A stretch of 64,000 bases of DNA, taken from assembly GCA_027600665.1 (NCBI GenBank), contig JADGJL010000008.1, positions 123,487 through 187,486 of the forward strand, read 5' to 3'. The position numbers were made by a program, and so were the translations under genes. Each line of letters starts with the position of its first letter. Positions within the stretch are counted from its first letter, which is position 1. Below are positions 34,064 through 43,049 of the stretch, in pieces. The DNA is from Irineochytrium annulatum (taxonomy: Eukaryota > Chytridiomycota > Chytridiomycetes > Chytridiales > Chytridiaceae). The notes under the pieces are model-generated. The model ran no database searches. It was not told where the DNA came from and was given only the letters and a program-made list of their open reading frames with translations.

Positions 34064-36577
34064 CTAATATTGTCTGTCCAAAATGAGTAACATCACGCCA
34101 TGAGGAGGGAGCACCAATTCCTTGCGCCAACAATCAGCCCTTACCATCTCTGTCTCCATCACCGGGCCGCTCCTTCCGTTTAAATAGAGAATTTCTTCTT
34201 CCGTCAAGGAATAGGGTGATCCCATTCGGATCCACTCATCAAATACCGATCCATGCTCCCGGTCCAGTCGATAACTGGTGCATTTATAAGTTCCCTCGAG
34301 ATTACTCAGGGTAAGTTCATAAGCTTTGCTGCCTTTTTCCTCAAATACGTCATAACGGGTTGAGCAGGATAATTCCGACCAGTCTCCACTAGCAAACAGC
34401 CGGTCAACATGCACATAGTGATAGAACAAAAACTGTATGCTTCCATCACTTTTTCGGGTTGCGACATACCCGTCTCCCTTAACCAGTAGCTCATTCCCAA
34501 GCTTTTGCATAAGTTCAAATGCATAATAGCTGGGTTTCTTCAGCCCATCGCGGTTAATCAGGCCAAAACCTCCGTAGAAAGGAGAAGAGGGAACGATACT
34601 TTCTTCGAATACATCGGTAAAGGACCAGAAAGCCATCGCTTTCACGTCACCGAGCGTGTTCATGGTGTGGTACATGACAAACGGAGCCATGAACATGGTA
34701 TCGTGCAGCAAGTTTCGGTCATACAGCGAAAAGTTCCACTCCGTGACATGAAGTTCAACATGAGCGTACGATGACGCATTCATTTTTTGTCGCATAAGCT
34801 CAACACTCTCTTTATAAAAAGCAGGATGCATGATTTGGGTTAAACGATCATCTTCAACTTTGAGCTTGGGATACTCCGAATAGATGTGGAATGAAAAAAA
34901 GTCGAGAGCCACTTCCCGTTTACTGCAATAATCCAAAAAATCCTCAGCCCAGGTATCGTTCCAGAGAGATCCGTAACCCATAGCCGGCCCTCCTACCTTC
35001 AGTTCCGGCAAAATCGATTTGATGGCATGAACGGTCGATTCGTAAAACGCAAAGTATTCTTCCTTGCTTCCTGCCCAACAAACACCAGCCAGATCAGGTT
35101 CGTTCCAGACTTCGAAATACCACTGTCTCACTTCTTCCGCCCCATAACGATTTAAACAATGGCGAACGAACTCGGCAACAAGCGCCTGCCATTTGGCAGG
35201 GACGGATGGTGGGCTGATATTCCCCCTCCACCAAAACAGCGTTTCTTTGGATCTCGCCAGCTGGCTCGGCATAAAGCTTAATTCCACAAATGGCCGAACA
35301 CCCTGATCCAGCAGGAAATCATACAACTTGTCCACATAAGACCAGTTATAGAGGGACATGCCCTGCTCGTTCTCGCTGTACACCATCATCTCGTCATTGA
35401 AGATGCCGTGAAACCGAATATTTTGAAAAGGTATTTTTCCTTTCAGCTCGGAGAACTGCTTTCGCCAATCTTCACGCAAACCTTCAATGGCTCTCCCTGC
35501 CGTCATGGTCATATTCCAATGCTTTTCATAGACAGACGACGTCTGATCCGCACATATTTCAATGCTAGTTTGTTCTGACATATGTGTAGACCGTACAGGG
35601 AGTGTGTCATGATCGGCGTTTACCTTAGCATCCAGATATCGATACAGTGAGCTAATCGCATTTAACGTTTCCATCTCGTAATAATCTCCGCTTGAAGATT
35701 CCTCATACGTTTTGGGCTTGCGGTTCACATTCAACTGATGGGGTTCCGGTGTACGCGAAGATTCGCGATAGGAACCGGGCGTGCAGCCGTACTTTTCCTT
35801 GAAGTATTTGTTAAACAGCTTCACGTTCGCAAATCCGCAATCCAGCGCGATCTCCGAAATATTTTTATCGTTTGCTGCGAGTTGAGCCTGAGCCTTCTCC
35901 AAGCGAATGAGCGTCAAATACTTTTGGAAAGGTATCCCGATTTTGTCGGTAAAGAAGTGGGAGAAATAATGCAGACTTAAATGTTCGGAATCGGCCATAT
36001 CCTGCAGCGTAATCTTCTCATTGTAGTGTAAATCAATATATGTGAGGACTCTGTTCAGTCTTTTATAGTCATAATCCTTGCTGCCGTTTTCCAATGCAAA
36101 ATTTGTTCCACTGGAAAAATACCTCTGCAGGCAGCCGCATAACATCTGTAATCTGCCCATAGTGAAATTTTGATAACCCGGTGTTTTTTTGTTGATCTCC
36201 CATACCATCTGTGCAAGATATTGTTTAATGTTATGCAGCCAGGAAGCATCCTGCTCCACATTCAAGGCAGAGTTACAGGAGATAAACGCATTATTGTTCA
36301 TCAACTCAGGACCGAACTGCAGTGTCAATAACACGTTGTCCTGATTGGTGCGTTCGATCTTATGGACTGACATACTGTTAACCACGATCACATCATCTTC
36401 ATGCAGTGTATATTGCTGCTGGTCCGAATACATGATGATTGAACCATGAAGAACATATACAACTTCCACTTCCTTATGCCAATGAAAATCAATATGCTTC
36501 ACCGAGTTCACGAAGAGTTTCATAGGCAGATCGTCCTGATGTTGAATAAACTCATATAAATAGCGAATTGTCCGCAC
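34064..36577 (-). CDS. AraC regulator fused to a GH39 glycosidase domain
   Basis: 837 residues in one frame. Residues ~15-90 form an AraC cupin sensor (FHWHKEVEVVYVLHGSIIMY); ~170-272 hold two AraC HTH motifs (LQDMADSEHLSLHYFSHFF; ISEIALDCGFANVKLFNKYF); ~330-835 is a full GH39 beta-xylosidase-type domain with FEVWNEPDLAG (acid/base E493) and HVTEWNFS (nucleophile E613). No signal peptide, so cytoplasmic. Probably a sugar-responsive regulator whose glycosidase module binds or hydrolyses the inducer. Starts at GTG with a crowded GGAAG site; the leader is only ~11 nt. Likely controls the PTS-GH3 operon just downstream. Confidence 0.9.
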   Translation of the reverse strand: MRTIRYLYEFIQHQDDLPMKLFVNSVKHIDFHWHKEVEVVYVLHGSIIMYSDQQQYTLHEDDVIVVNSMSVHKIERTNQDNVLLTLQFGPELMNNNAFISCNSALNVEQDASWLHNIKQYLAQMVWEINKKTPGYQNFTMGRLQMLCGCLQRYFSSGTNFALENGSKDYDYKRLNRVLTYIDLHYNEKITLQDMADSEHLSLHYFSHFFTDKIGIPFQKYLTLIRLEKAQAQLAANDKNISEIALDCGFANVKLFNKYFKEKYGCTPGSYRESSRTPEPHQLNVNRKPKTYEESSSGDYYEMETLNAISSLYRYLDAKVNADHDTLPVRSTHMSEQTSIEICADQTSSVYEKHWNMTMTAGRAIEGLREDWRKQFSELKGKIPFQNIRFHGIFNDEMMVYSENEQGMSLYNWSYVDKLYDFLLDQGVRPFVELSFMPSQLARSKETLFWWRGNISPPSVPAKWQALVAEFVRHCLNRYGAEEVRQWYFEVWNEPDLAGVCWAGSKEEYFAFYESTVHAIKSILPELKVGGPAMGYGSLWNDTWAEDFLDYCSKREVALDFFSFHIYSEYPKLKVEDDRLTQIMHPAFYKESVELMRQKMNASSYAHVELHVTEWNFSLYDRNLLHDTMFMAPFVMYHTMNTLGDVKAMAFWSFTDVFEESIVPSSPFYGGFGLINRDGLKKPSYYAFELMQKLGNELLVKGDGYVATRKSDGSIQFLFYHYVHVDRLFASGDWSELSCSTRYDVFEEKGSKAYELTLSNLEGTYKCTSYRLDREHGSVFDEWIRMGSPYSLTEEEILYLNGRSGPVMETEMVRADCWRKELVLPPHGVMLLILDRQY

Positions 36578-36594
36578 CTTCCTTCATACCGCTT

Positions 36595-36624
36595 ATTATA
36601 GGCACAGCATTTTGAACATATCAA
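36595..36624 (-). promoter_or_regulatory. Promoter of the AraC-GH39 gene
   Basis: TTGATA (36624-36619), 18-bp spacer, TATAAT (36600-36595) on the minus strand. The predicted start of transcription is ~11 nt before the GTG codon, leaving little room for a ribosome binding site. Confidence 0.65.
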
Positions 36625-36642
36625 CAAACTAGACAGTAACAA

Positions 36643-36682
36643 CAAAAAAACCGATCAATTAAGTTCAATTGATCGGCTCTTC
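36643..36682 (-). terminator. Terminator after pdxS
   Basis: CCGATCAATT and AATTGATCGG form a 10-bp stem around AAGTTC; a seven-A run precedes it on the plus strand (T-run for minus transcripts). Confidence 0.88.
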
Positions 36683-36727
36683 TCTATAAAAGTTCAAACT
36701 ACCTATTCAACCAGATACCCTGCAATC

Positions 36728-37609
36728 TTACCAACCGCGGTTGGACATGCGCTCTTCTGGAGCCAATTTGGAAATTTCGATCCCTTTCATAGGGGCGCCC
36801 AAGTTTTTGGATACTTCGGCAATCAGTTTGTAATCCGTGTAATGTGTTGTAGCTTCAACGATGGCACGAGCGAATTTCTCAGGGTTATCTGATTTGAAAA
36901 TACCTGATCCTACAAACACACCATCTGCTCCAAGGTGCATCATTAGTGCTGCATCCGCCGGAGTAGCTACACCACCTGCTGCAAAGTTTACGACAGGAAG
37001 TTTGCCATTTTCATGAATTTCGCGGAGTAACTCATAAGCTACACCCAGGTTTTTGGCTTCAGCATACAGCTCGTCCTTGGACATGTTTTGCACTTTGCGA
37101 AGCTGGCTGTTAATTAGGCGCATATGACGAACTGCCTCTACAATGTTGCCCGTTCCTGGCTCGCCTTTTGTACGAATCATGGATGCTCCCTCGCCAATAC
37201 GGCGAAGAGCCTCTCCCAAATCTTTGGCTCCACATACAAATGGTACAGTGAACTCATGTTTATCAATATGGAACACTTCGTCTGCAGGAGTAAGAACTTC
37301 ACTTTCATCGAGATAGTCCACACCCAGTGATTCAAGCACTTTGGCTTCTATGTAATGACCGATACGTGCTTTGGCCATAACTGGAATAGACACAACTTTC
37401 ATAACTTCTTCAACGATCGTTGGATCTGCCATGCGAGCTACACCGCCGGCTGCGCGAATATCAGAAGGCACCCGCTCAAGAGCCATAACTGCTGTTGCCC
37501 CTGCCGCCTCAGCGATTTTAGCTTGCTCTGCGTTCATAACGTCCATGATGACGCCACCTTTTTGCATCTCAGCCATTCCTCTTTTTACACGATCTGTACC
37601 TGTTTGCAT
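36728..37609 (-). CDS. pdxS: Pyridoxal 5'-phosphate synthase subunit PdxS
   Basis: 293 residues, the normal length. Conserved features: start [20 protein letters not shown], ribose-5-phosphate binding lysine in [34 protein letters not shown], and the C-terminal phosphate-binding [12 protein letters not shown]. Makes PLP from ribose 5-phosphate, glyceraldehyde 3-phosphate and ammonia supplied by the glutaminase PdxT. Usually followed by pdxT; here a terminator follows directly. AGGAGG precedes the ATG. Divergent from a MocR/PdxR-type regulator. Confidence 0.96.
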   Translation of the reverse strand: MQTGTDRVKRGMAEMQKGGVIMDVMNAEQAKIAEAAGATAVMALERVPSDIRAAGGVARMADPTIVEEVMKVVSIPVMAKARIGHYIEAKVLESLGVDYLDESEVLTPADEVFHIDKHEFTVPFVCGAKDLGEALRRIGEGASMIRTKGEPGTGNIVEAVRHMRLINSQLRKVQNMSKDELYAEAKNLGVAYELLREIHENGKLPVVNFAAGGVATPADAALMMHLGADGVFVGSGIFKSDNPEKFARAIVEATTHYTDYKLIAEVSKNLGAPMKGIEISKLAPEERMSNRGW

Positions 37610-37758
37610 AATTGTAGACCTCCTATTAACTTTTGGGTGATTTTCAATAAAGGCATCGCTCTAAACTATGATTTAGTATAAAATGAGAATGGTCATATAA
37701 AAAGATCCAATAATTTTGATTTTTATTGTACCACTTCAATGATAACTCTGGAGGGCAT

Positions 37759-39237
37759 ATGCAATTTCACGTAGCTTACAGTTCATATTTAAACCGAAAA
37801 TATACCAAGATGAAGGCTCTTTATCATGCGATTCGTGATGCTATTCATGAAGGCCATCTTATACATGGCGAGAAGTTACCATCTACTAGAGAGTTAGCAG
37901 CGACGTATCACATTTCCCGGGGAACCGTGAATCAAGTGTATGATACGTTGACTGCGCAAGGTTACATTCTTTCAGAGCATGGAAGAGGAACCTTTGTCGC
38001 GTATCAGTTGGATTTAAACAATGATGCGTCCACCGAGAAAACGTGTACCCATCACTTATCAGCCTGGGGGAATCGTATTCAGCAGTTGGGACAGCAGACG
38101 ATTCAAAGAAATGCATACACCAATAGTTCCAGTATGGAGCGCGACGAAGTGATCGACTTTAGCAAATACCAACCTGATTTCTCCAAGTTTCCTTACGATG
38201 AATGGAATAATCGATTGTATGCAGAGATAAGGCAGCGTGAGTATCACCTGGAAACAACCTCTGCTATGGTGAGTTCAACAGGTGAGCCTAGATTGAGAGA
38301 AGCCATTGCTGCCTATCTTCGGAGAATGCGGGGAATTCAAGTCGATCCGGATCATATCGCCGTAACTGCAGGTTCCATGCAAGCCATAGCTCTACTCACT
38401 CAGTTACTTGCAGATCCAGGGGATTATGTAGTAACAGAGAGTCCTTGTTATGTCGGGATATCTCAAGCTATTTGGGCTGCGGGTGCAAAGTTGATAGAAG
38501 CCAATCTTGATGGCCAGGGAGTTGTACCTCAAGACTGGGCAGCTCGCATGTTGTTTGTCACGCCGTCACGACAATTTCCTACTGGCGAGATGCTCAGCCT
38601 TGAGCGCAGACAAACCTTGCTGGACTGGGCACATCGGCATGATGCCATGATTGTCGAAGATGATTATGATAGTGAATTCCGATATCGCGGAATGCATGTT
38701 GAACCGCTAAAAACACTTGATAAAGCAGGTCGTGTTATCTACCTCGGCAGCTTCACAAAAACCTTGCCTTTAGAAGTACGACTTGGCTATGTGGTTCTTC
38801 CCCCTGCCTTGGCGGATACCTTTAGAAAGGCGCAGGCATTATACGAGCCACGACCCGTCAACCTGATTGAACAACGAGCATTAGCAGCATTTATGACGAG
38901 CGGTCAATATGAGCGGCATCTGCGCAGAATGAATCGTCTGTACAGTCGTAAATTCCATCTCTTACTCAAACTGTTGAACCAGCAGCTCTCGACATGGTTT
39001 GATTGGGTAGAGAATGAAGCAGGTCTGCACGTGTTTGGCTGGTGGCGAGGTAATGTGACCACTTATGAGGCCTTTCGGGCATCGGCTAGATTACAAGGTG
39101 TGGTATACTCAGAAGTCAACAGTTCAACGTCTGATGGTACGAAGTATGGGATCTATTTATCTTTTGCACATTTGTCAGATGAACAATTACAGGAAGGCGT
39201 ATCCAGATTAAAAAATGCCGTGAACACTCCATTGTGA
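37759..39237 (+). CDS. pdxR: MocR-type regulator (GntR HTH plus aminotransferase domain), PdxR-like
   Basis: 492 residues from the ATG at 37759 (GGAGG 6 nt upstream). Residues ~18-80 are a GntR winged HTH (KLPSTRELAATYHISRGTVNQVYDTL). Residues ~130-480 are a fold-type I aminotransferase domain with SFTKTLPLEVRLGYVVLP, where the lysine would bind PLP, and DDYDSEFRY. These proteins sense PLP or amino acids. Because it is divergent from pdxS, a PdxR role (control of PLP synthesis) is the best guess; GabR-like roles are possible. Symbol is tentative. Confidence 0.85.
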   Translation: MQFHVAYSSYLNRKYTKMKALYHAIRDAIHEGHLIHGEKLPSTRELAATYHISRGTVNQVYDTLTAQGYILSEHGRGTFVAYQLDLNNDASTEKTCTHHLSAWGNRIQQLGQQTIQRNAYTNSSSMERDEVIDFSKYQPDFSKFPYDEWNNRLYAEIRQREYHLETTSAMVSSTGEPRLREAIAAYLRRMRGIQVDPDHIAVTAGSMQAIALLTQLLADPGDYVVTESPCYVGISQAIWAAGAKLIEANLDGQGVVPQDWAARMLFVTPSRQFPTGEMLSLERRQTLLDWAHRHDAMIVEDDYDSEFRYRGMHVEPLKTLDKAGRVIYLGSFTKTLPLEVRLGYVVLPPALADTFRKAQALYEPRPVNLIEQRALAAFMTSGQYERHLRRMNRLYSRKFHLLLKLLNQQLSTWFDWVENEAGLHVFGWWRGNVTTYEAFRASARLQGVVYSEVNSSTSDGTKYGIYLSFAHLSDEQLQEGVSRLKNAVNTPL

Positions 39238-39297
39238 AGTAAATCGTCTCCAAAATGCAGTACAAGAAGATCATCATTCGGAAGGAGGGCGAGCGTT

Positions 39298-41319
39298 ATG
39301 AATTGGTTGAATGAACTCTATAAAAAAAATCAACGGGAACCGCAAAAGGAAATCGAACGTTCTATGGTTAACGCGATCTTCCGAATATATGACCGGTTCC
39401 CCCGAATCGGTCTTAGAGAGCGGAACGGACAGCAAGAAATGTCACTCGATATCGCCGATGCTTATATCCATGGACATCATGCCATGATTGAAGCTGGTGT
39501 TGGAATCGGCAAATCTTTTGCGTACCTGATACCAAGTCTGCTCACGAATCAAATGTCTCAGAAACCTGTCATTATAGCTACATCCTCCATTCAGCTTTCG
39601 GAACAGATACATAAAGATTTAAGGATCATTGGCAGTCGGTTGGGATTCTCAACGGTTCGTTCCGTTGTGGGGAAAGGCATGGGTCAGTACGCTTGCCGAA
39701 GCAGGGCTGCGGAATTAATCAGGTCTGATGATCCCAACCCGTCCGTGTCTCCTCTTGCCCAGCGCATATTAGATTATGAGATTGATGAGCGAGCTGATAT
39801 TAAAGCTGGAGTTAGTGATGCCGAATGGTCCCACGTTTCCGTGAATGATTGCAAATTTGAACGTTGCCAGCATAAAAATGCATGTTTGTTTTATGATATG
39901 AGAGCAAAATTGAATGCAAAAGCTCATGAGATTGATTTTATTATCGTGAACCAAGACCTGCTCATCCGGGATTTGATGAAGAAAAAAGAAGGAACCAAGC
40001 GTATTATCTCGGAACAGCCTGCTCTGATCGTCATTGATGAAGCGCATAATCTGGAAGCAAAAGTTCGAGACGCCAGAACACTGGAGTTCACTTACCGGGG
40101 AATCTGCCGCGTTCTGGATACCACGGTGCAGCTGCTCACGAAGCAGTCCGGGGATAAAGGGCTCTTTTCACAATCCAATTTTATTAAAAAATGTGTCCGG
40201 CATATATTCAAACAGGTAAATGTGGATCTGCTCCACCACGCCAAGCAGGATAACGACCGAATCAAAGTGTCGGAGATCAAAGGAATACCGTTGAACCAAG
40301 CGTTGAGTGATTTGAAAGATTTCAGTCTACGCCTTTCCATTTTGACCTCACGCCATGAGCGGGAGATCGATGACGCTTTTGAAGCCATCAACGGGCTTAT
40401 TGCCCTCATTCATGTCTTGATAGAAAAAGAAGATAACTATCTCTTATGGGCAAGCAGTCCTCTCGGTGCAGCCACGATCAGCATCTGTCCCAAAGATATC
40501 AGCCAGTTCCTGAAATACGCCTTATTTAATGACAAGGTGCCCGTCATCCTAACGTCGGCAACGCTGTGCCAAGGCGGAGATACACTGGAGGAACAATATG
40601 CTTATCTGGCACATTCCCTCGGGTATACGGGGGAGTTCATGGATCGCAAATCCTCCCCTTTTGACTACACCAATCATGCCATGATGTACATCTCGAACAA
40701 CGTTCCATATTACGACCATGACCAGCGCGAAAACTATCTTGAAGCAGCTTATAAGGAACTGGTTGAACTCTGTAATCTGACTCACGGTAGAACCATCGTC
40801 CTTTTCTCAGCAAAGGAGGACATGAAGTACATTCACCAAAAGTTGATTTCAAGGGGAAGTGAAAATACATGGGCAGTCCATGTTCAAAAAAAGGGATCTT
40901 CCCAGGACAGTGTTATCGCTGAGTTCAGGAAAAGCAAAGGTGTACTCCTGGGTACCGGAGTATTCTGGGAAGGTGTGAATATCGAGGGTTCTGACCTGTC
41001 ACAGATTATTATTTTCCGTCTGCCCTTCCCTGTTCCTTCCGACCCTGTTTATGAATATAAGGAATCTGTAACGAAGAATCCGTTCATGGAGGTGTTTGTA
41101 CCAGACATGCTTCTTCGGTTAAGGCAAGGAACGGGTCGCTTGATTCGTAGTGAAACCGACCTTGGCATACTCAGCATACTTGACTCCCGTCTCAGCGCAG
41201 CGGCAAAAAAGAGTTACCGGGAACAAGTGCTGGACACGTTGCCCTTCAAAAATGTGACTGAGTCTTTCGAGGTTTTGGAGAAATTTGTTCAGAAAAAAGG
41301 CATAGGACGTACAGATTAG
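39298..41319 (+). CDS. DinG/XPD-family Fe-S DNA helicase
   Basis: 673 residues. Helicase motif I EAGVGIGKS (Lys72), DEAH box VIDEAHNLE (~247-250), and late motifs GTGVFWEGVNIEG and LRQGTGRLIRSETD (motif VI). Four cysteines (C133, C185, C190, C196) between motifs I and II match the Fe-S cluster of DinG/XPD. Unlike B. subtilis DinG there is no N-terminal exonuclease domain, so it is closer to E. coli DinG/YoaA. Likely 5'-3' helicase acting on damaged or structured DNA. AAGGAGG lies upstream. Confidence 0.9.
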   Translation: MNWLNELYKKNQREPQKEIERSMVNAIFRIYDRFPRIGLRERNGQQEMSLDIADAYIHGHHAMIEAGVGIGKSFAYLIPSLLTNQMSQKPVIIATSSIQLSEQIHKDLRIIGSRLGFSTVRSVVGKGMGQYACRSRAAELIRSDDPNPSVSPLAQRILDYEIDERADIKAGVSDAEWSHVSVNDCKFERCQHKNACLFYDMRAKLNAKAHEIDFIIVNQDLLIRDLMKKKEGTKRIISEQPALIVIDEAHNLEAKVRDARTLEFTYRGICRVLDTTVQLLTKQSGDKGLFSQSNFIKKCVRHIFKQVNVDLLHHAKQDNDRIKVSEIKGIPLNQALSDLKDFSLRLSILTSRHEREIDDAFEAINGLIALIHVLIEKEDNYLLWASSPLGAATISICPKDISQFLKYALFNDKVPVILTSATLCQGGDTLEEQYAYLAHSLGYTGEFMDRKSSPFDYTNHAMMYISNNVPYYDHDQRENYLEAAYKELVELCNLTHGRTIVLFSAKEDMKYIHQKLISRGSENTWAVHVQKKGSSQDSVIAEFRKSKGVLLGTGVFWEGVNIEGSDLSQIIIFRLPFPVPSDPVYEYKESVTKNPFMEVFVPDMLLRLRQGTGRLIRSETDLGILSILDSRLSAAAKKSYREQVLDTLPFKNVTESFEVLEKFVQKKGIGRTD

Positions 41320-41464
41320 ACGTAGTCACCCCAACGACATATAATGTTCAAATCACATGAAACGGCCCTTCTGCCAATCAAGCGAATGGGCCTATCTTAA
41401 TGCTGGTAGCAAGATATATGCTACAATATATTCCATAGTTATGAATACCGAAGGAGGCATTACC

Positions 41465-41992
41465 ATGGTTGAACGACCTAACACAGATGAATATGGAGCT
41501 TTTTATGAAGGTTATATCCGGCTTGTGCCTGAAGGGAACATCATCGAACGCTTGGAACTGCAAGCCAATATCGTACCAACGTTGCTCTCTTCATTAACAG
41601 AGGAGCAAGCAAATTATCGTTACGACGAAGGCAAATGGAGCGTGAAGGAGGTCATCGGCCATCTTCTGGATAACGAACGCATTATGAGCAGCCGATTGCT
41701 TCGTATCGCCAGAGGTGACAAAACGAATCATCCCGGTTACGATCAGGACGTGCTTATGCAGAGCCATCCCTTCAATGCGTATACACTGGCCGATTTGAGT
41801 GAAGAATATGCCGTTACACGCCGCTCAACCATTCTAATGCTCCGTCGCCTCACGCCGGAAGCTTGGCTCTGTAGAGGACTCGTCAGTGAGAATCCTGCTT
41901 CAACTCGATCGATAGCATATGTTATGGCTGGACATGAGCTCCACCATTTATCCGTACTTCGCGATCGTTATTCGTTAGATTTGAAATTATAA
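41465..41992 (+). CDS. DinB-family metal-dependent protein
   Basis: 175 residues from the ATG at 41465, which has AAGGAGG 7 nt upstream; the longer frame is rejected. Four-helix DinB/DfsB fold with the metal-binding histidines visible in VIGHLLDNE and GHELHHLSVL. Includes the W-S-V-K-E pattern (GKWSVKEVIGHL) common to DinB_2 proteins. Family members are thiol-S-transferases or of unknown role. Monocistronic with a strong terminator. Confidence 0.88.
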   Translation: MVERPNTDEYGAFYEGYIRLVPEGNIIERLELQANIVPTLLSSLTEEQANYRYDEGKWSVKEVIGHLLDNERIMSSRLLRIARGDKTNHPGYDQDVLMQSHPFNAYTLADLSEEYAVTRRSTILMLRRLTPEAWLCRGLVSENPASTRSIAYVMAGHELHHLSVLRDRYSLDLKL

Positions 41993-42002
41993 AATTTGTG
42001 CA

Positions 42003-42046
42003 AAAAGACTTTGAACCTACATTTTTCGTAGGATCAAAGTCTTTTC
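42003..42046. terminator. Bidirectional terminator
   Basis: AAAAGACTTTGA and TCAAAGTCTTTT form a perfect stem with an inner CCTAC/GTAGG pair, between convergent genes. Confidence 0.9.
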
Positions 42047-42069
42047 TCATCAGTCGTTTTATCGTTAAA

Positions 42070-43008
42070 TTAGCGTTCAAAATGAATCAGATGTGCATCT
42101 TCTCGCAAAGATAACGTGGCATACTCCTTTAGAATGGGAATGTCCCCATTGAACTCAATGGGCAGTACCACATAGCTGGACTGAAAGTAGTCCGATCCGT
42201 TCCAGCGATCCGCAAAGTACAGGTACTCCTCTGATCGCTTCAGCACAAACGCTGGCTGCGTTCGATACGTCGTTTCATCCCCAAAGTCGCTGAGCATTCC
42301 CCATGGGCCATCCATCGTATCAGCTATCGCGAACTTCCCTTGATTGGGTTCCCAACCGGTGCAAAATGAACTCAGCATATAATACTTTCCATTCCGCTTG
42401 AATACGGCTGGCGCCTCCCGATACTCCCCCTGCCACAACGTTTCGACAAGACGTTCCACATTAAGATAATCCTCCTGTAGTCGATAGATATGAAGATCCG
42501 CATTGTCTCTTGCAGCTGAAATGAAATATGCCTTTCCGTCATCGTCCTGAAAGAGTGTGCAGTCACGCGACATATACCCATAGGGATTAAAGCTACCATG
42601 ATAAACAAAATGGCTATCCGGATAATCCGAGGTGGCGATGGCGCATGCGGCATCGTTATAATTATCACCATTCTCATAGTGAACCCAAAGTACGAACTTC
42701 TTGGTCACCGCGTTGAACAGCACTTTAGGTCGTTCGAGATTGACCTTTCCGCCTTTGTCACTCATTAATCTCAGATTCGTCCGAACTCGAATGGATGCCA
42801 CTGGAGTAGATATCGTAATGATATGGCTTCGAAACTCCCAGTTGAATAGATCCTTGGAACGATAACAACTCACATATATATCGTCTCTTCGATCTTCGCC
42901 ATACCAGTAATAATAATCGTCATGGAATAATATATGTCCACCATGGGCGTGGATCGGCTGACCGCTTGAATCATACCAGATGCCACCATTGGTTAATTGA
43001 TTATTCAC
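42070..43008 (-). CDS. Cytoplasmic GH43 glycosidase
   Basis: 312 residues, no signal peptide. Five-bladed propeller features of GH43: IHAHGGHILFHDDYYYWYGE near the start, SRDCTLFQDDDGKAYF and the acid glutamate in EYREAPAVFKRNGKYYML. The usual general-base aspartate is not evident; TYRTQPAFV offers a glutamine instead, as described for exo-beta-1,3-galactanases of subfamily 24. Galactan or arabinogalactan side-chain processing inside the cell is a reasonable guess. Last gene of the second ABC operon, 41 bp after the secreted GH43 gene. Confidence 0.8.
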   Translation of the reverse strand: MNNQLTNGGIWYDSSGQPIHAHGGHILFHDDYYYWYGEDRRDDIYVSCYRSKDLFNWEFRSHIITISTPVASIRVRTNLRLMSDKGGKVNLERPKVLFNAVTKKFVLWVHYENGDNYNDAACAIATSDYPDSHFVYHGSFNPYGYMSRDCTLFQDDDGKAYFISAARDNADLHIYRLQEDYLNVERLVETLWQGEYREAPAVFKRNGKYYMLSSFCTGWEPNQGKFAIADTMDGPWGMLSDFGDETTYRTQPAFVLKRSEEYLYFADRWNGSDYFQSSYVVLPIEFNGDIPILKEYATLSLREDAHLIHFER

Positions 43009-43049
43009 ACCGTTACCTCTCTTCTCTTCTTTTCTTTTAAAAACATCGT

